DNA of 64,000 nt from Paracoccus salsus (GCF_021556615.1 NZ_JAKGGD010000003.1:310001-374000); one strand, 5' to 3'; shown: positions 18,333-27,394, counted from the stretch's first letter. Numbers and translations: made by a program. Notes: a model not told the origin generated them from the letters alone.

Positions 18333-19547
18333 ATGGCTGACGAGAAGAAGGACGGTGCGATGGGTCAGGTGATCCAGATCGATGAGGGCCGGATCCGGGA
18401 TCACCTTGGCGAGATGGTGCGCGGGACGGTCGAAGAGGCACTGAATGCGATGCTTGACGCCGAAGCCGATCAGCTGTGTGGCGCAGGGCGCTATGAGCGC
18501 AACGAAGGCCGCAAGGACACGCGCGCGGGCAGCTATGAACGTGCGCTGCACGCCAAGGCCGGCGAGGTGAAGCTGAAGGTGCCGAAGCTGCGGCGCCAGA
18601 CCTTTGAAACCGCGATCATCGAGCGCTACCGGCGCCGGGAAAGCTCGGTCGAGGAGGCGCTGATAGAGATGTATCTGGCGGGCGTGTCGGTGCGGCGTGT
18701 CGAGGATATCACCGAGGCGCTGTGGGGCACCCGCGTGAGCCCGGGCACGGTGTCGAACCTCAACAAGAAGATCTACGCCAAGATCGAGGAATGGCGGAAC
18801 CGACCGATCGAGGGCGAGCACCCGTATCTCTATCTCGACGGGATCGTCATGAAGCGGACATGGGCAGGCGAGGTGCGCAATGTCTCGCTGCTGGTGGCGA
18901 GCGCCGTCAATTCCGAAGGATATCGCGAGATATTGGGCATCTGTGAAGGCGCCAAGGAGCACAAGTCTGGCTGGTCGGTCTTTCTGCGCCACCTGGTCGA
19001 TCGCGGCCTCAGCGGCGTGCAGTTGATCATCTCGGACGCCTGCCGCGGCCTCGTCGAGAGTATTGCGGACTATCTGCCGGACGCGCGCTGGCAGCGCTGC
19101 ATGGTGCATTTCTACCGCAATGTGTTCAGCCATGTGCCCTCGACAAAGGTGCGCGAGATCAGCCACATGCTGAAGGCGATCCACGCCCAGGAAAGCCGCC
19201 AAGCGGCGCAGGAGAAGGCCGCCACCGTCGTCGAGGACCTGCGCCGCCAGAAGCTGGGGAAGGCGGCCGAGCTGATCGAGACGCATATCGACGAGACGCT
19301 GAGCTACTACAGCTTCCCCGACAGCCATTGGCTGAAGATCAGGACCAACAATCCACTGGAGCGCATCATGAAGGAAATCCGCCGCCGCACCCGCGTCGTA
19401 GGCGCATTCCCGGACGGGCAGAGCTGCTTGAACCTGGCAGCGGCGCGTCTGCGTCACATCGCCGGCAGCCAATGGTCGACACGCAAATACATGAACATGG
19501 ACCCGCTCTACGCAGAGCAAACCTCAACACACGGAGCCGTCGCCTGA
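18333..19547 (+). CDS. IS256-family transposase
   Basis: This 404-residue mutator-type transposase has the DDE features YLYLDGIVMKRTW (first Asp), LIISDACRGLVESIADYLPD (second Asp) and RTNNPLERIMKEIRRRTR near the catalytic Glu. It also has ARWQRCMVHFYRNVFSHVP, the usual mid-protein block. It catalyses movement of the surrounding element. No frameshift or stop is seen, so it is probably active. It lies wholly inside the element, 70 bases from the left end. Confidence 0.95.
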   Translation: MADEKKDGAMGQVIQIDEGRIRDHLGEMVRGTVEEALNAMLDAEADQLCGAGRYERNEGRKDTRAGSYERALHAKAGEVKLKVPKLRRQTFETAIIERYRRRESSVEEALIEMYLAGVSVRRVEDITEALWGTRVSPGTVSNLNKKIYAKIEEWRNRPIEGEHPYLYLDGIVMKRTWAGEVRNVSLLVASAVNSEGYREILGICEGAKEHKSGWSVFLRHLVDRGLSGVQLIISDACRGLVESIADYLPDARWQRCMVHFYRNVFSHVPSTKVREISHMLKAIHAQESRQAAQEKAATVVEDLRRQKLGKAAELIETHIDETLSYYSFPDSHWLKIRTNNPLERIMKEIRRRTRVVGAFPDGQSCLNLAAARLRHIAGSQWSTRKYMNMDPLYAEQTSTHGAVA

Positions 19548-19553
19548 GAAAAT

Positions 19554-19577
19554 GTGCGAAAGATCTTTGACACTACC
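19554..19577 (-). repeat. Right terminal inverted repeat of the IS element
   Basis: This 24-bp end starts 7 bases after the transposase stop. Its reverse complement matches the left end at 17 positions. Confidence 0.85.
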
Positions 19578-19585
19578 TGCAGAGC
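19578..19585. repeat. Right target-site duplication of the IS element
   Basis: This exact copy of TGCAGAGC abuts the right end of the element. Confidence 0.85.
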
Positions 19586-19802
19586 CCTGATCTGGCGCGG
19601 ATCGACATGCATCCGGTCGGCGGGCGAAGAGTGGCGGCCTGCGGGGGCGTGGGGCGGGTCGTGTGGACGGCGCAACCGTCTCGGCCCGGGACCGGCGCTC
19701 ATGCGGGCATCCCGATCCTGTGACCGCTGCTGCGGGAGCCTGAATGGAAAGGGCTTGCACCTCGCACCCTGGCGCGACTGCAAGCCCGTGCTTCAAACAC
19801 CC

Positions 19803-19878
19803 TGGTGCCGGTGAAGGGACTCGAACCCCCGACCCCATCATTACGAATGACGTGCTCTACCAGCTGAGCTACACCGGC
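19803..19878 (-). tRNA. tRNA-Thr (anticodon CGU)
   Basis: Read on the minus strand, acceptor GCCGGTG pairs with CACCGGC, the D arm is TAGCTCAGCTGGTAGAGC, the anticodon loop is TTCGTAA (anticodon CGT), the T loop is TTCGAGT, and CCA is encoded. The length is 76 bases. It reads the ACG threonine codon. Confidence 0.96.
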
Positions 19879-19962
19879 ATCAGGCTGTGCGGCGCCGGAT
19901 AGCAGGTTCCGACGAAGGGGGGAAGAGGGGCAGATTGTTTTTTGCCCCCCACGAACGCCACT

Positions 19963-21720
19963 TCAGCTGCGCCTGCCCGCCACCGTATCGGCCCACTCGT
20001 CGCCATTCGGCGGCTCGACATCGGGACGCACGGGCTTGGGTTCGTCCGTGGTCTCGGCCGGCTTCGATTTCTCGTCCTTGCTGTCCGCCGGCTTCGATGG
20101 GGCCGCGGGCTCGGGCGAGCGATCCGTGCTTGCCGGCTCGACCTCGATAAAGTCCTGTTCGCGCGGCACCATGCCCGGCGCGACATCCGCGACCTCGACC
20201 TTCTTCGCGGTCGCGGATCTGGCTGATGGCGCGGCCGTTGCGCCGTCCCGGGGCGCCGCCTCGGCCCGAGGCGCCGAGACGGCACCGGACATGGTTTCGA
20301 CCGGGACTTCGGCCTTGGCGTCCGGGGCGGTCTTGGGCGTGCCGACCAGCAGCGGCAACATCTCTGCACCTGCGGTCGGGTTCACGCCGTTGCCGCGCCG
20401 GATTTCGGGCTCTTTCCAGCTCAGCGTGTCGAACCCGCCGCAGCTGTCGCAGACCGGTGCCCATTCATCCATCACGTTGTGGCAGCTGTCGCAGACCCAT
20501 TGCGGCCCGCGCGAGGCGGTGATGGCCTTGGCAAGCCAGCCGCGCACGACGCTGTCGTCGGCACCTTCGCCACGTTCGACAGCCGCCATGATCGACAGCG
20601 TGCGCACGGTGGGGTGGGTTTCTGCCAGGTCGCCAAGTGCCCGGCGCGCGCCAGGAAAATCCTCTGCGGCCAGCAGAAGCTCTGCCTTCAGCAGGCGCGA
20701 TTCCTCGTTATCGGGGTTCTTCTTGATAAGGCGGTCGAAGCGCGTCAGCCTCGCCGACGCCTTTTCGTCCGGAACGATCTCGGCATAGGCGGCCGCGATG
20801 TCGGGGTGCGGACGCACCGACCAGGTCTTTTCCAGGACGCGCGACGCGTTGCGGAAATCCTTCTGGTCGATATAGCTGCGCGCAGCCAGCACGGCGGCAG
20901 GGATCAGGTCCGGCGAGGCACGGTTGGCCGAAATCGCCGCCTCGCGCGCGCTTACCGAATTGCCGTGCGCCAATACCTCGCTGGCCTCCTGCAATGCCAG
21001 GACCGCATCGCGGCGCAGATGCACGTCCTTCGGCAGATCCCCCTGCTTGCGCTTGTCCTTCAGCAGCTTGCGCGCACCCTTCCAGTCGTGTTCGCGCATC
21101 TCCAGTTCCAGCAGCGTATCCTGGACTTCCTTGTGACGCGGTTTCAGGGCATAGGCCTTCTGCGCCAGCTGCAAGGCCGTCGCGGTATCGCCGGCGTCCA
21201 GCCTTTGCCGCATCAGGCCCCGGACCCCGACGAAGCGGGTTCGATCATCCTCCAGCAGCTTGCGATAGACCGTTTCCGCCTTCGCGTTGTCACCCGCAAC
21301 CTCGGCGGCCTGAGCGGCAAGCAGATTGGTGATATGCGGCTTGTCCAGATACTTGGCGGCCTTGATCGCCTTGTCCTGCGCCAGCTTGCCTTCGCCCGAG
21401 GCGACCGCAAGCATGCCTTCACCCAGGGCGTCATAGCCCTTGCGCTCTCGCGAGCGGGCGAAATAGCGGTCGATGGCGGTTTCATCGCCCGCCAGGAACC
21501 GGATGAAGGCCAGCGCAAGGGCCAGCAGCTTGAAGACCAGCCAGGCGACCACCATCAGCACCAGCAATCCGATGATCGCCTTGACCGGCGTCAGCGCGAT
21601 CTCGGTCCCGGCATATTCAAGGCGCAGCACTTGCCCGGTTTCCGACAGCTGCATCGCCCCAAGGGCTATGGCCAGGACGACCGCGAAGAAGAACAGGATT
21701 TTCAGCAGGGACAAAAACAT
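19963..21720 (-). CDS. hemY: HemY-like inner membrane TPR protein with zinc ribbon
   Basis: From the ATG at 21720 this is 585 residues. Two membrane helices (FFFAVVLAIALGAM and IIGLLVLMVVAWLVFKLLAL) precede a TPR region of about 300 residues. Near residues 406-432, CDSC and CDSC pairs form a rubredoxin-like zinc ribbon, as in LapB/YciM. A Pro/Ala/Lys-rich disordered tail follows. In E. coli HemY is encoded with heme genes but is not an enzyme of the pathway. It is the third gene of hemD-mic60-hemY, 10 bases after mic60. Confidence 0.88.
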   Translation of the reverse strand: MFLSLLKILFFFAVVLAIALGAMQLSETGQVLRLEYAGTEIALTPVKAIIGLLVLMVVAWLVFKLLALALAFIRFLAGDETAIDRYFARSRERKGYDALGEGMLAVASGEGKLAQDKAIKAAKYLDKPHITNLLAAQAAEVAGDNAKAETVYRKLLEDDRTRFVGVRGLMRQRLDAGDTATALQLAQKAYALKPRHKEVQDTLLELEMREHDWKGARKLLKDKRKQGDLPKDVHLRRDAVLALQEASEVLAHGNSVSAREAAISANRASPDLIPAAVLAARSYIDQKDFRNASRVLEKTWSVRPHPDIAAAYAEIVPDEKASARLTRFDRLIKKNPDNEESRLLKAELLLAAEDFPGARRALGDLAETHPTVRTLSIMAAVERGEGADDSVVRGWLAKAITASRGPQWVCDSCHNVMDEWAPVCDSCGGFDTLSWKEPEIRRGNGVNPTAGAEMLPLLVGTPKTAPDAKAEVPVETMSGAVSAPRAEAAPRDGATAAPSARSATAKKVEVADVAPGMVPREQDFIEVEPASTDRSPEPAAPSKPADSKDEKSKPAETTDEPKPVRPDVEPPNGDEWADTVAGRRS

Positions 21721-21730
21721 GACCGGGCCC

Positions 21731-23491
21731 TCAGTTCGAATTGGCCGACAGATCGGACAGCGCGTCATGCGCGTCCCGATAGGCAGTGGCGCCCTCCAGC
21801 CATTCGGCCATCGCCGGGGCAGAGCGCGCGGTGTCCGACAACGCCGCGATCTCGTCAAGCGCGGCGGTGATCCGACCCGCCTCGACCTCGGCATTGGCGC
21901 GCGACAGCACCGCGTCGGGATCGTCGCCTTCACGGGGCGCCACCGAACGCGCGCCGGTCTGGGCCCGCAGGAAGTTGGCCAATACATTGCTGCCGCCGCT
22001 CGAGCTGTCCTCGCGAAGCGTGGCGCGCAGGGCCGCGCGCGAGGCGTCGCCGAACGTGGCCTGAAGCCGATCGAGGCTGGGAACCTCGCGCGTCAGGGCA
22101 TCCGGGGCCTCGACTCCGGCATCCGCAAGCGTCTGGCGCATCTCGTCAGGCGTCACGCCGCGATCCAGCGCAGCCTGAAGGGACGCGATCGCGGCCACCG
22201 CCTCGGCCCGCCTGGTGCTTTCCGCGGCAGCGTCCTGCATCTTCTCGGCCTCTTCCTGCGCTGCGGTCAGCTGCGCCCGCGCGGCCTCCGCGGCGGACTG
22301 GATCTGCTGTTCAAGCGCCGCAGCCTGGTCGGCCAGCGACTGCATCCGTTCGGCCGCATCCGGGTCCGGGACGGGGCGCGCGGCCAGTTCCTCGATTCGG
22401 GCGGCCTGCTCTTCCAGCCGGGCTTGCAGGCCTGCGATCAGCGTGGCGGTCTGATCTGCGCCATCGTCGGCACCCGCGGCCGGATCGTCCGGCACCTCGG
22501 AAGCGGGCCGCGTGGCGGCGGCTTCGGCCAGCTCGGCGCGCAACGCCTCGACCTGCTCGCGCGCGGCCGCCTCGGCGGCGGCGGTGGCATCGGCGCGCAA
22601 CGCCTCGACCTGTTCGCCCGCGGCCGCCTCGGCGGCGGCGGTGGCATCGGCGCGCAACGCCTCGACCTGCTCGCGCGCGGCCGCCTCGGCCGCCGCGACG
22701 GCGTCGGCGCGGATCGCATCGGCATCAACCTGCGGGGCCGCTTCGACCTCCTGGGCCACTTCTTCGCCCAGCCAGCCCGCCGGCAGTTGCGGCAGCGCCC
22801 ACAGCGTGGCTGCGGCGCCGATCCCCGCCGCGACCACTCCGCCGAAGGCAACCGGCCAGAAGCCGGTCTTCTGGACCGTAACATTCTGCGTCGGCGCGGG
22901 CGTCGAGGCGGGCGTGTCGCGCAGGATCGCTTCGGGCGGCACATCCTTCAAAGGCCCTTTCGGACCCGGCTCGGCCCGCTTTTCCTTGCCGTTCCCGGAC
23001 ATGTCCTTGTCCGCGCCGCCAGAACTGCCCCCGCCTTCCGCATCGGCCTGAGACGGAGATTTCGCCTTGGCTGCGGATCGGCCCTTCGCCGGGTCCCCGA
23101 CCAGGCTCGATTCGGCCGGGGCGACGGTGCCGCCCGTGGCCGCAGCCGAGGATCCGTCGCCGGAACCGACATCGCTCGACTTGATTGCTCCCGGCTTGGC
23201 CGCCGGCTTTTTGGTGACGTCGCTTGCGGTTTCGGCAGCCTTGCCGGCCTGGGCGCCCTTGGTGGCGTCGCTTGCGGTTTCGCCAGCCTTGCCGGCCTGG
23301 GCGCCCTTGGTGACGTCGCTTGCGGTTTCGCCAGCCTTGTGGACCTGGGCGCCCTTGGTGGCGTCGCTTGCGGTTTCGCCAGCCTTGCCGGCCTGGGCGC
23401 CCTTGGTGGCGTCATGTGCGGTTTCGCCAGCCTTGTCGGCCTTCGCGGCCTTGGACTTGCTGGCGGTCTTCTCGTCTTCCGGTTTTTTCAC
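21731..23491 (-). CDS. Mic60/mitofilin homologue in the hem operon
   Basis: This 586-residue protein has the Mic60 plan: a long charged N-terminus, one membrane helix near residues 212-232 (FWPVAFGGVVAAGIGAAATL), an Ala/Glu-rich coiled coil about 250-440, and a C-terminal mitofilin-like region. Alphaproteobacterial Mic60, encoded between hemD and hemY, is known to shape intracytoplasmic membranes and is the ancestor of mitochondrial MICOS Mic60. Most of the protein should lie in the periplasm. The cytoplasmic N-terminus carries nearly five 16-residue repeats that I do not recognise from other Mic60 proteins. Confidence 0.8.
   Translation of the reverse strand: MKKPEDEKTASKSKAAKADKAGETAHDATKGAQAGKAGETASDATKGAQVHKAGETASDVTKGAQAGKAGETASDATKGAQAGKAAETASDVTKKPAAKPGAIKSSDVGSGDGSSAAATGGTVAPAESSLVGDPAKGRSAAKAKSPSQADAEGGGSSGGADKDMSGNGKEKRAEPGPKGPLKDVPPEAILRDTPASTPAPTQNVTVQKTGFWPVAFGGVVAAGIGAAATLWALPQLPAGWLGEEVAQEVEAAPQVDADAIRADAVAAAEAAAREQVEALRADATAAAEAAAGEQVEALRADATAAAEAAAREQVEALRAELAEAAATRPASEVPDDPAAGADDGADQTATLIAGLQARLEEQAARIEELAARPVPDPDAAERMQSLADQAAALEQQIQSAAEAARAQLTAAQEEAEKMQDAAAESTRRAEAVAAIASLQAALDRGVTPDEMRQTLADAGVEAPDALTREVPSLDRLQATFGDASRAALRATLREDSSSGGSNVLANFLRAQTGARSVAPREGDDPDAVLSRANAEVEAGRITAALDEIAALSDTARSAPAMAEWLEGATAYRDAHDALSDLSANSN
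22538..22708 (-). repeat. Three 57-bp coding repeats in the Mic60 coiled coil
   Basis: Three near-identical 57-base units (starts 22538, 22595, 22652) encode 19-residue blocks of the form ADATAAAEAAAREQVEALR. The period suits a long helix. The near-identity points to recent duplication. Confidence 0.85.
23195..23431 (-). repeat. Nearly five 48-bp coding repeats at the Mic60 N-terminus
   Basis: The units encode 16-residue blocks such as AGETASDATKGAQAGK (residues 21-36, 37-52, 53-68, 69-84, and a divergent 85-99). The Thr-Ala-x-Asp-Ala-Thr-Lys pattern is amphipathic and recalls LEA-type repeats. The function is unknown. Confidence 0.85.
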
Positions 23492-23586
23492 GTACTGTCC
23501 CCGTCATCGCATGCCGTCGCGGCACTGCCGCCAAGCTGATCAACGTCAGACTAATGAGCCGCGGCCGTTTGCTCAACCCGCCGTGA

Positions 23587-24258
23587 TCAGCATTGTTCCG
23601 CTTGCCTCAAGCGGCAGATCGCCGCTGCCAGGGCATCGGCGTCGGGGCTTGCCGCCGTGATCGCACGATCCGACGGGCTGTCCCACATCTCAAGCACCGC
23701 TCCGCTGAGCGCAGCCACCCAAAGCGGCGCGCGCGGCGAACGCACGGCGTCCGCCAGCAGCCGCGCCGACCGGGGCGAGAACAGCGGCACGATCACCGGG
23801 TCGTCGCCTGCCAGAAGTCGCGTCGCCTCGTTGCTCAAGGGCCACTGGACCTGATCATAGACCACCATCCCCTCGACCGGCAGGCGGCGAGCCAGATGCG
23901 TACCGTGCGGATGGACCAGCCGCATCGTCCGGTCGGGGATCAGGGCCGCCAGCCCCGCGGCATCGCCCGGGCCCTGAATCACGTCGAACCCTGCCTTGCG
24001 GGCGGCCTCGGCGGTGTGCGAGCCCACGCAGAAGGCCGACCGGCCCCGGCCCGGCCCCGCCGCGGGGATCGCATGGCGCGAGGTGAAGACGAGGGCCTCG
24101 GCCTTGGCCAGGCGCTCTGCGTCGTGGGGCACCGGCACGATGCGCAGAATGGGTGAGATGACCGCCGGCAGGTCGGGCAGCATCGCCGCGAAACGTCGCG
24201 AATCCGCCAGAGGCCGTGTCAGCAGAAGCGTGGGCGTCGCCCCCCTTGGCATTGGCAT
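23587..24258 (-). CDS. hemD: Uroporphyrinogen-III synthase
   Basis: This 223-residue protein starts [18 protein letters not shown] and contains [26 protein letters not shown] and [16 protein letters not shown], the weakly conserved landmarks of HemD. It closes and isomerises hydroxymethylbilane to uroporphyrinogen III. Gene order hemD-mic60-hemY supports the call, since HemD sequences diverge strongly. It is divergent from tsaD, with only about 60 bases between starts. Confidence 0.87.
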   Translation of the reverse strand: MPMPRGATPTLLLTRPLADSRRFAAMLPDLPAVISPILRIVPVPHDAERLAKAEALVFTSRHAIPAAGPGRGRSAFCVGSHTAEAARKAGFDVIQGPGDAAGLAALIPDRTMRLVHPHGTHLARRLPVEGMVVYDQVQWPLSNEATRLLAGDDPVIVPLFSPRSARLLADAVRSPRAPLWVAALSGAVLEMWDSPSDRAITAASPDADALAAAICRLRQAEQC

Positions 24259-24317
24259 CCCCTCTGGCCGGTGCTACGCCCTTCTGCGTAAGCGCCCCAT
24301 ACCCGCCCGGCAAGAGC

Positions 24318-25385
24318 ATGGACGACCTGATTTTCCTCGGCATCGAAAGCAGCTGCGACGATACGGCCGCGGCCGTCGTCACCGGCGATCGGCGAATCCT
24401 GTCGTCGGTGGTCAGCAGCCAGACCGATCTGCATGCCGATTTCGGTGGGGTCGTTCCGGAAATCGCCGCCCGCGCGCATGCCGAGCGTCTGGACCTGGCG
24501 GTCGAGCAGGCGCTGTCAGGGGCCGGGCTGAGCGTGCACGACCTGTCGGGCATTGCCGTGACGGCTGGCCCCGGGCTGATCGGCGGGGTCATGGCCGGCG
24601 TGATGTGCGCCAAGGGCATCGCCGCCGGGGCCGGGCTGCCTCTGGTCGGGGTGAACCATCTGGCGGGCCACGCGCTGACGCCGCGACTGACCGACGGCAT
24701 TGATTTTCCCTATCTGATGCTGCTCGTCTCGGGCGGGCATTGCCAGTTCCTGCGCGTCGATGGCGCCGAGGATTTCACCCGTCTGGGCGGCACCATCGAC
24801 GATGCGCCAGGCGAGGCTTTCGACAAGCTTGCCAAGTTGCTGGCACTGCCACAGCCCGGCGGCCCCTCGGTCGAGTCCGAGGCGGCCGATGGCGATCCCG
24901 ATCGCTTTGCCCTGCCCCGACCGTTGCTGGACCGTCCGGGCTGCGATCTGTCCTTTTCCGGCCTCAAGACGGCAGCCCTGCGGCTGCGCGACCAATTGAT
25001 CGCCGAACAGGGCGGATTGCGCCAGGGCGACCGCCGCGACCTGTGTGCGGGATTTCAGGCCGCGGTCGCCGAAATCCTGGCCGAAAAATCCCGCCGCGCC
25101 CTGTCGGCAAGCGCCGCGCCGTTGCTGGCGGTCGCCGGTGGCGTCGCCGCCAATCGCGCGATCAGGACCGCGCTGGAACGGGTCGCACGAAACGTCGGTG
25201 CCGGATTCCTTGCGCCGCCCCAAGCGCTTTGCACGGATAATGGCGCGATGATCGCCTGGGCGGGAATCGAGCGGTTTCAGTTGGGCCATCGCGACGGCAT
25301 GGATCTGGTCGCACGTCCGCGCTGGCCACTGGACAGTCGCGCCGCGCCGATGCTGGGCGGTGGCAAAAGGGGGGCCAAGGCATGA
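24318..25385 (+). CDS. tsaD: tRNA threonylcarbamoyladenosine transferase TsaD
   Basis: This 355-residue ASKHA-fold protein starts [20 protein letters not shown], has the metal-binding motif [13 protein letters not shown] and the ATP-site motif [12 protein letters not shown]. With TsaB, TsaE and TsaC it makes t6A at position 37 of ANN-decoding tRNAs. TsaB is also encoded in this window, at 33851. The ATG at 24318 lies at the conserved N-terminus. Its stop overlaps the gpsA start by 4 bases. Confidence 0.95.
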   Translation: MDDLIFLGIESSCDDTAAAVVTGDRRILSSVVSSQTDLHADFGGVVPEIAARAHAERLDLAVEQALSGAGLSVHDLSGIAVTAGPGLIGGVMAGVMCAKGIAAGAGLPLVGVNHLAGHALTPRLTDGIDFPYLMLLVSGGHCQFLRVDGAEDFTRLGGTIDDAPGEAFDKLAKLLALPQPGGPSVESEAADGDPDRFALPRPLLDRPGCDLSFSGLKTAALRLRDQLIAEQGGLRQGDRRDLCAGFQAAVAEILAEKSRRALSASAAPLLAVAGGVAANRAIRTALERVARNVGAGFLAPPQALCTDNGAMIAWAGIERFQLGHRDGMDLVARPRWPLDSRAAPMLGGGKRGAKA

Positions 25386-26323
25386 CCATCTCGATCCTCG
25401 GGGCGGGCGCGTTCGGCACGGCGCTGGCCGTGGCGCTGTCCGCGAAAGGCAAGGTGACGCTGTGGGGCCGCAAGACGGGCTGGGGTCGCGACAATCCCCG
25501 CCTGCCGGGCATCACGCTGCCCGACGCCGTGACGATCACCGACGATCTGGGAACCGCGGCGATCGCCGACACGATCCTGCTGGCGCTGCCCGCGCAGGCG
25601 CTTGGCGCATTCCTGACAGAGCATGCCTCGGTGCTGGACGGCAAGACCCTTGTCAGCACCGCGAAGGGGATCGACCTGACGCATCTGACCGGTCCCTCGG
25701 CGCTGATTTCGACGGCGTGTCCCACGGCCGCGATCGCAGTCCTGACCGGACCGTCCTTCGCCGCAGACATCGCGCGTGGCCTGCCGACGGCGCTGACGCT
25801 GGCCTGCGCCGAAGCGCCGGCCGGGCTGAGGCTTCAGCATGCCTTGTCCACGCCGGTGCTGCGGCTCTATCGCACCACCGATGTCATCGGGGCCGAGCTG
25901 GGCGGCGCACTGAAGAACGTCATCGCCATCGCGGCGGGGATCGTGATCGGCGCGGGGTTCGGAGACAGCGCCCGCGCCGCGACCATCACCCGCGGCTTTG
26001 CCGAAATGACGCGCATGGCCACCCGCCTGGGCGCGCGCCCCGAGACCCTGACCGGACTTTCGGGGCTGGGCGACCTGACCCTGACCTGCACCTCGCCGCA
26101 ATCGCGCAATTTCCGGTTCGGTCGCGCGCTGGGTACGGGTCAGAACTTCGACGCCAGCACCACTGTCGAGGGCATCGCGACCGCCCGCGCCGTCTCGGCC
26201 CTGGCCGTGCGGATGGGTGAGGAAATGCCCATCGCCGCGATGGTCGCGCGGCTTGCCGACGGCGCGGTTTCGTTGGAAAAGGCCATGGAACATCTGATGA
26301 GCCGTCCGCTGAAGGAGGAATGA
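25382..26323 (+). CDS. gpsA: Glycerol-3-phosphate dehydrogenase [NAD(P)+]
   Basis: This 313-residue enzyme begins with the Rossmann motif [17 protein letters not shown] and has [18 protein letters not shown] and the catalytic Lys in [17 protein letters not shown]. It reduces dihydroxyacetone phosphate to sn-glycerol-3-phosphate for phospholipid synthesis. It is coupled to tsaD by a 4-base overlap and to the YciI gene downstream. Confidence 0.95.
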   Translation: MTISILGAGAFGTALAVALSAKGKVTLWGRKTGWGRDNPRLPGITLPDAVTITDDLGTAAIADTILLALPAQALGAFLTEHASVLDGKTLVSTAKGIDLTHLTGPSALISTACPTAAIAVLTGPSFAADIARGLPTALTLACAEAPAGLRLQHALSTPVLRLYRTTDVIGAELGGALKNVIAIAAGIVIGAGFGDSARAATITRGFAEMTRMATRLGARPETLTGLSGLGDLTLTCTSPQSRNFRFGRALGTGQNFDASTTVEGIATARAVSALAVRMGEEMPIAAMVARLADGAVSLEKAMEHLMSRPLKEE

Positions 26324-26595
26324 TGCCGCTTTTTGCCGTGATCTGCCGGGACAGGCCCGGCGCGTTGCAGACCCGTCTTGATACCCGTCAGGCGCATCTG
26401 GCCCATATCGAGGACAGCGGCATCGTCCGCATGGCGGGCCCACTGATCCAGGACGGCGAGATGCGCGGCTCGCTGGTCATCCTCGAAGCCCCGGACATCG
26501 CGACGGCGCAGGGCTGGGCGGCCTCGGATCCGTACCGGGCGGCCGGCCTCTTCGAGAGCGTCGAGGTGATCGAGTGGAAAAAGGTGATCGGCTGA
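26323..26595 (+). CDS. YciI family protein
   Basis: This 90-residue ferredoxin-like-fold protein has [26 protein letters not shown] and GSLVILEAPDIATAQGWAAS, which fit the YciI family (the His/Asp pair is typical). The function is unknown; some members are small dehalogenase- or isomerase-like enzymes. Two ATGs occur in tandem, and the second (26323) has better spacing from AGGAGG. The stop overlaps the EVE gene start by one base. Confidence 0.82.
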   Translation: MPLFAVICRDRPGALQTRLDTRQAHLAHIEDSGIVRMAGPLIQDGEMRGSLVILEAPDIATAQGWAASDPYRAAGLFESVEVIEWKKVIG

Positions 26596-27008
26596 TGGCG
26601 TACTGGCTGTTCAAATCCGAGCCCGACGTGTTCGGATGGGACGATCTGGTGGCGCGCGGCGATCGTGGCGAGGAATGGGACGGCGTGCGCAACTACCAGG
26701 CCCGCAACAACATGCGCGCCATGAAGAAGGGCGAACTTGGCCTGTTCTATCATTCGAATATCGGGAAAGAGGCGGTCGGCATCGTCGAGGTTGTCGCCGA
26801 GGCGCATCCCGATTCGACGGCCGCGGACCCGAAATGGGAATGCGTGGACCTGAAGGCCGTCCGGCCTCTGCCCCGTCCCGTCTCGCTTGATCTGGCCAAA
26901 GAAGAGCCTCGCCTGAAGGACATGGTGCTGGTCAACAACAGCCGCCTGTCGGTTCAGCCGGTCAGCGACCGGGAATGGGCGATCGTGATGGAACTCGCCG
27001 GTCTCTGA
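26595..27008 (+). CDS. EVE domain protein
   Basis: This 137-residue protein starts MAYWLFKSEPDVFGWDDLV and has the EVE signature WDGVRNYQARNNMRAMK and LGLFYHSN. EVE domains belong to the PUA-like fold and bind modified bases such as 5-methylcytosine or RNA modifications. It is the last gene of tsaD-gpsA-YciI-EVE. Its final seven codons and stop lie inside the first copy of a 36-bp triplication that continues beyond the gene. Confidence 0.9.
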   Translation: MAYWLFKSEPDVFGWDDLVARGDRGEEWDGVRNYQARNNMRAMKKGELGLFYHSNIGKEAVGIVEVVAEAHPDSTAADPKWECVDLKAVRPLPRPVSLDLAKEEPRLKDMVLVNNSRLSVQPVSDREWAIVMELAGL

Positions 27009-27091
27009 CCGGCCACGGGCGTGATGGAACTCGCCGGTCTCTGACCGGCCACGGGCGTGATGGAACTCGCCGGTCTCTGACCGGCCACGGG
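26985..27091. repeat. Three 36-bp tandem repeats spanning the EVE gene end
   Basis: Copies at 26985-27020, 27021-27056 and 27057-27091 are identical except for the last base. Each contains the end of the EVE frame, a TGA and a perfect 7-bp hairpin GCCGGTC-TCT-GACCGGC. The array therefore makes three consecutive hairpins after the operon. There are no T runs. Confidence 0.92.
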
Positions 27092-27394
27092 ATTGCGGCG
27101 ACGCCGGCCTTGGCCCGTCTCGGCGGAGAACGGCGTTTCGGGGCGCCCGGAGGCAGGAATGCGACGAAGGGGTCCCGGCCGCCAACAGCCGGAACCCCTC
27201 ACCCTCAGGGTCGCGCGCCACACCCTCGCACGCCCCCGCGGGAACCGAAATCCGGCCTTCTGGCCCTGTCGCGCCCACCTAGCGCGACGCCGTCGCCCCG
27301 GCAAATCCAAAGCCCGCCGTGTTTTAGACAAACACGCTTCATCTTGCTGCACCGCCGCGCTAGGGTCCCGGCATTCCAGCAGACCGGAGGTCCC
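27092..27394. other. 303-bp non-coding stretch with a strong hairpin
   Basis: I see no credible gene here. It contains an 11-bp hairpin with one mismatch (27169-27179 with 27188-27198), a more AT-rich segment near 27325-27350, and a GGAGG site for the next gene. A promoter for DUF4170-waaA-lpxK should lie in its right half. Confidence 0.5.

Larger units (their letters stand above)
18263..19577 (+). mobile_element. IS256-family insertion sequence, intact
   Basis: The element is 1315 bp, carries one complete transposase gene, has 24-bp imperfect terminal inverted repeats (17 of 24 matching) and is flanked by an exact 8-bp duplication TGCAGAGC. Length, transposase type and 8-bp duplication all agree with the IS256 family. 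It sits between tRNA-Leu and tRNA-Thr and does not clearly break a gene. The intact duplication suggests a fairly recent insertion. Confidence 0.92.

Noticed and set aside
21473..23539. 688-codon open frame antisense to mic60
   Set aside because: Its repeats are just the complement of the mic60 coding repeats.
26985..27091. CRISPR array
   Set aside because: The repeats are contiguous with no spacers and no cas genes are present.
27092..27394. A gene in the gap before DUF4170
   Set aside because: The only open frames are extensions of the repeat array, without start signals or sensible composition.
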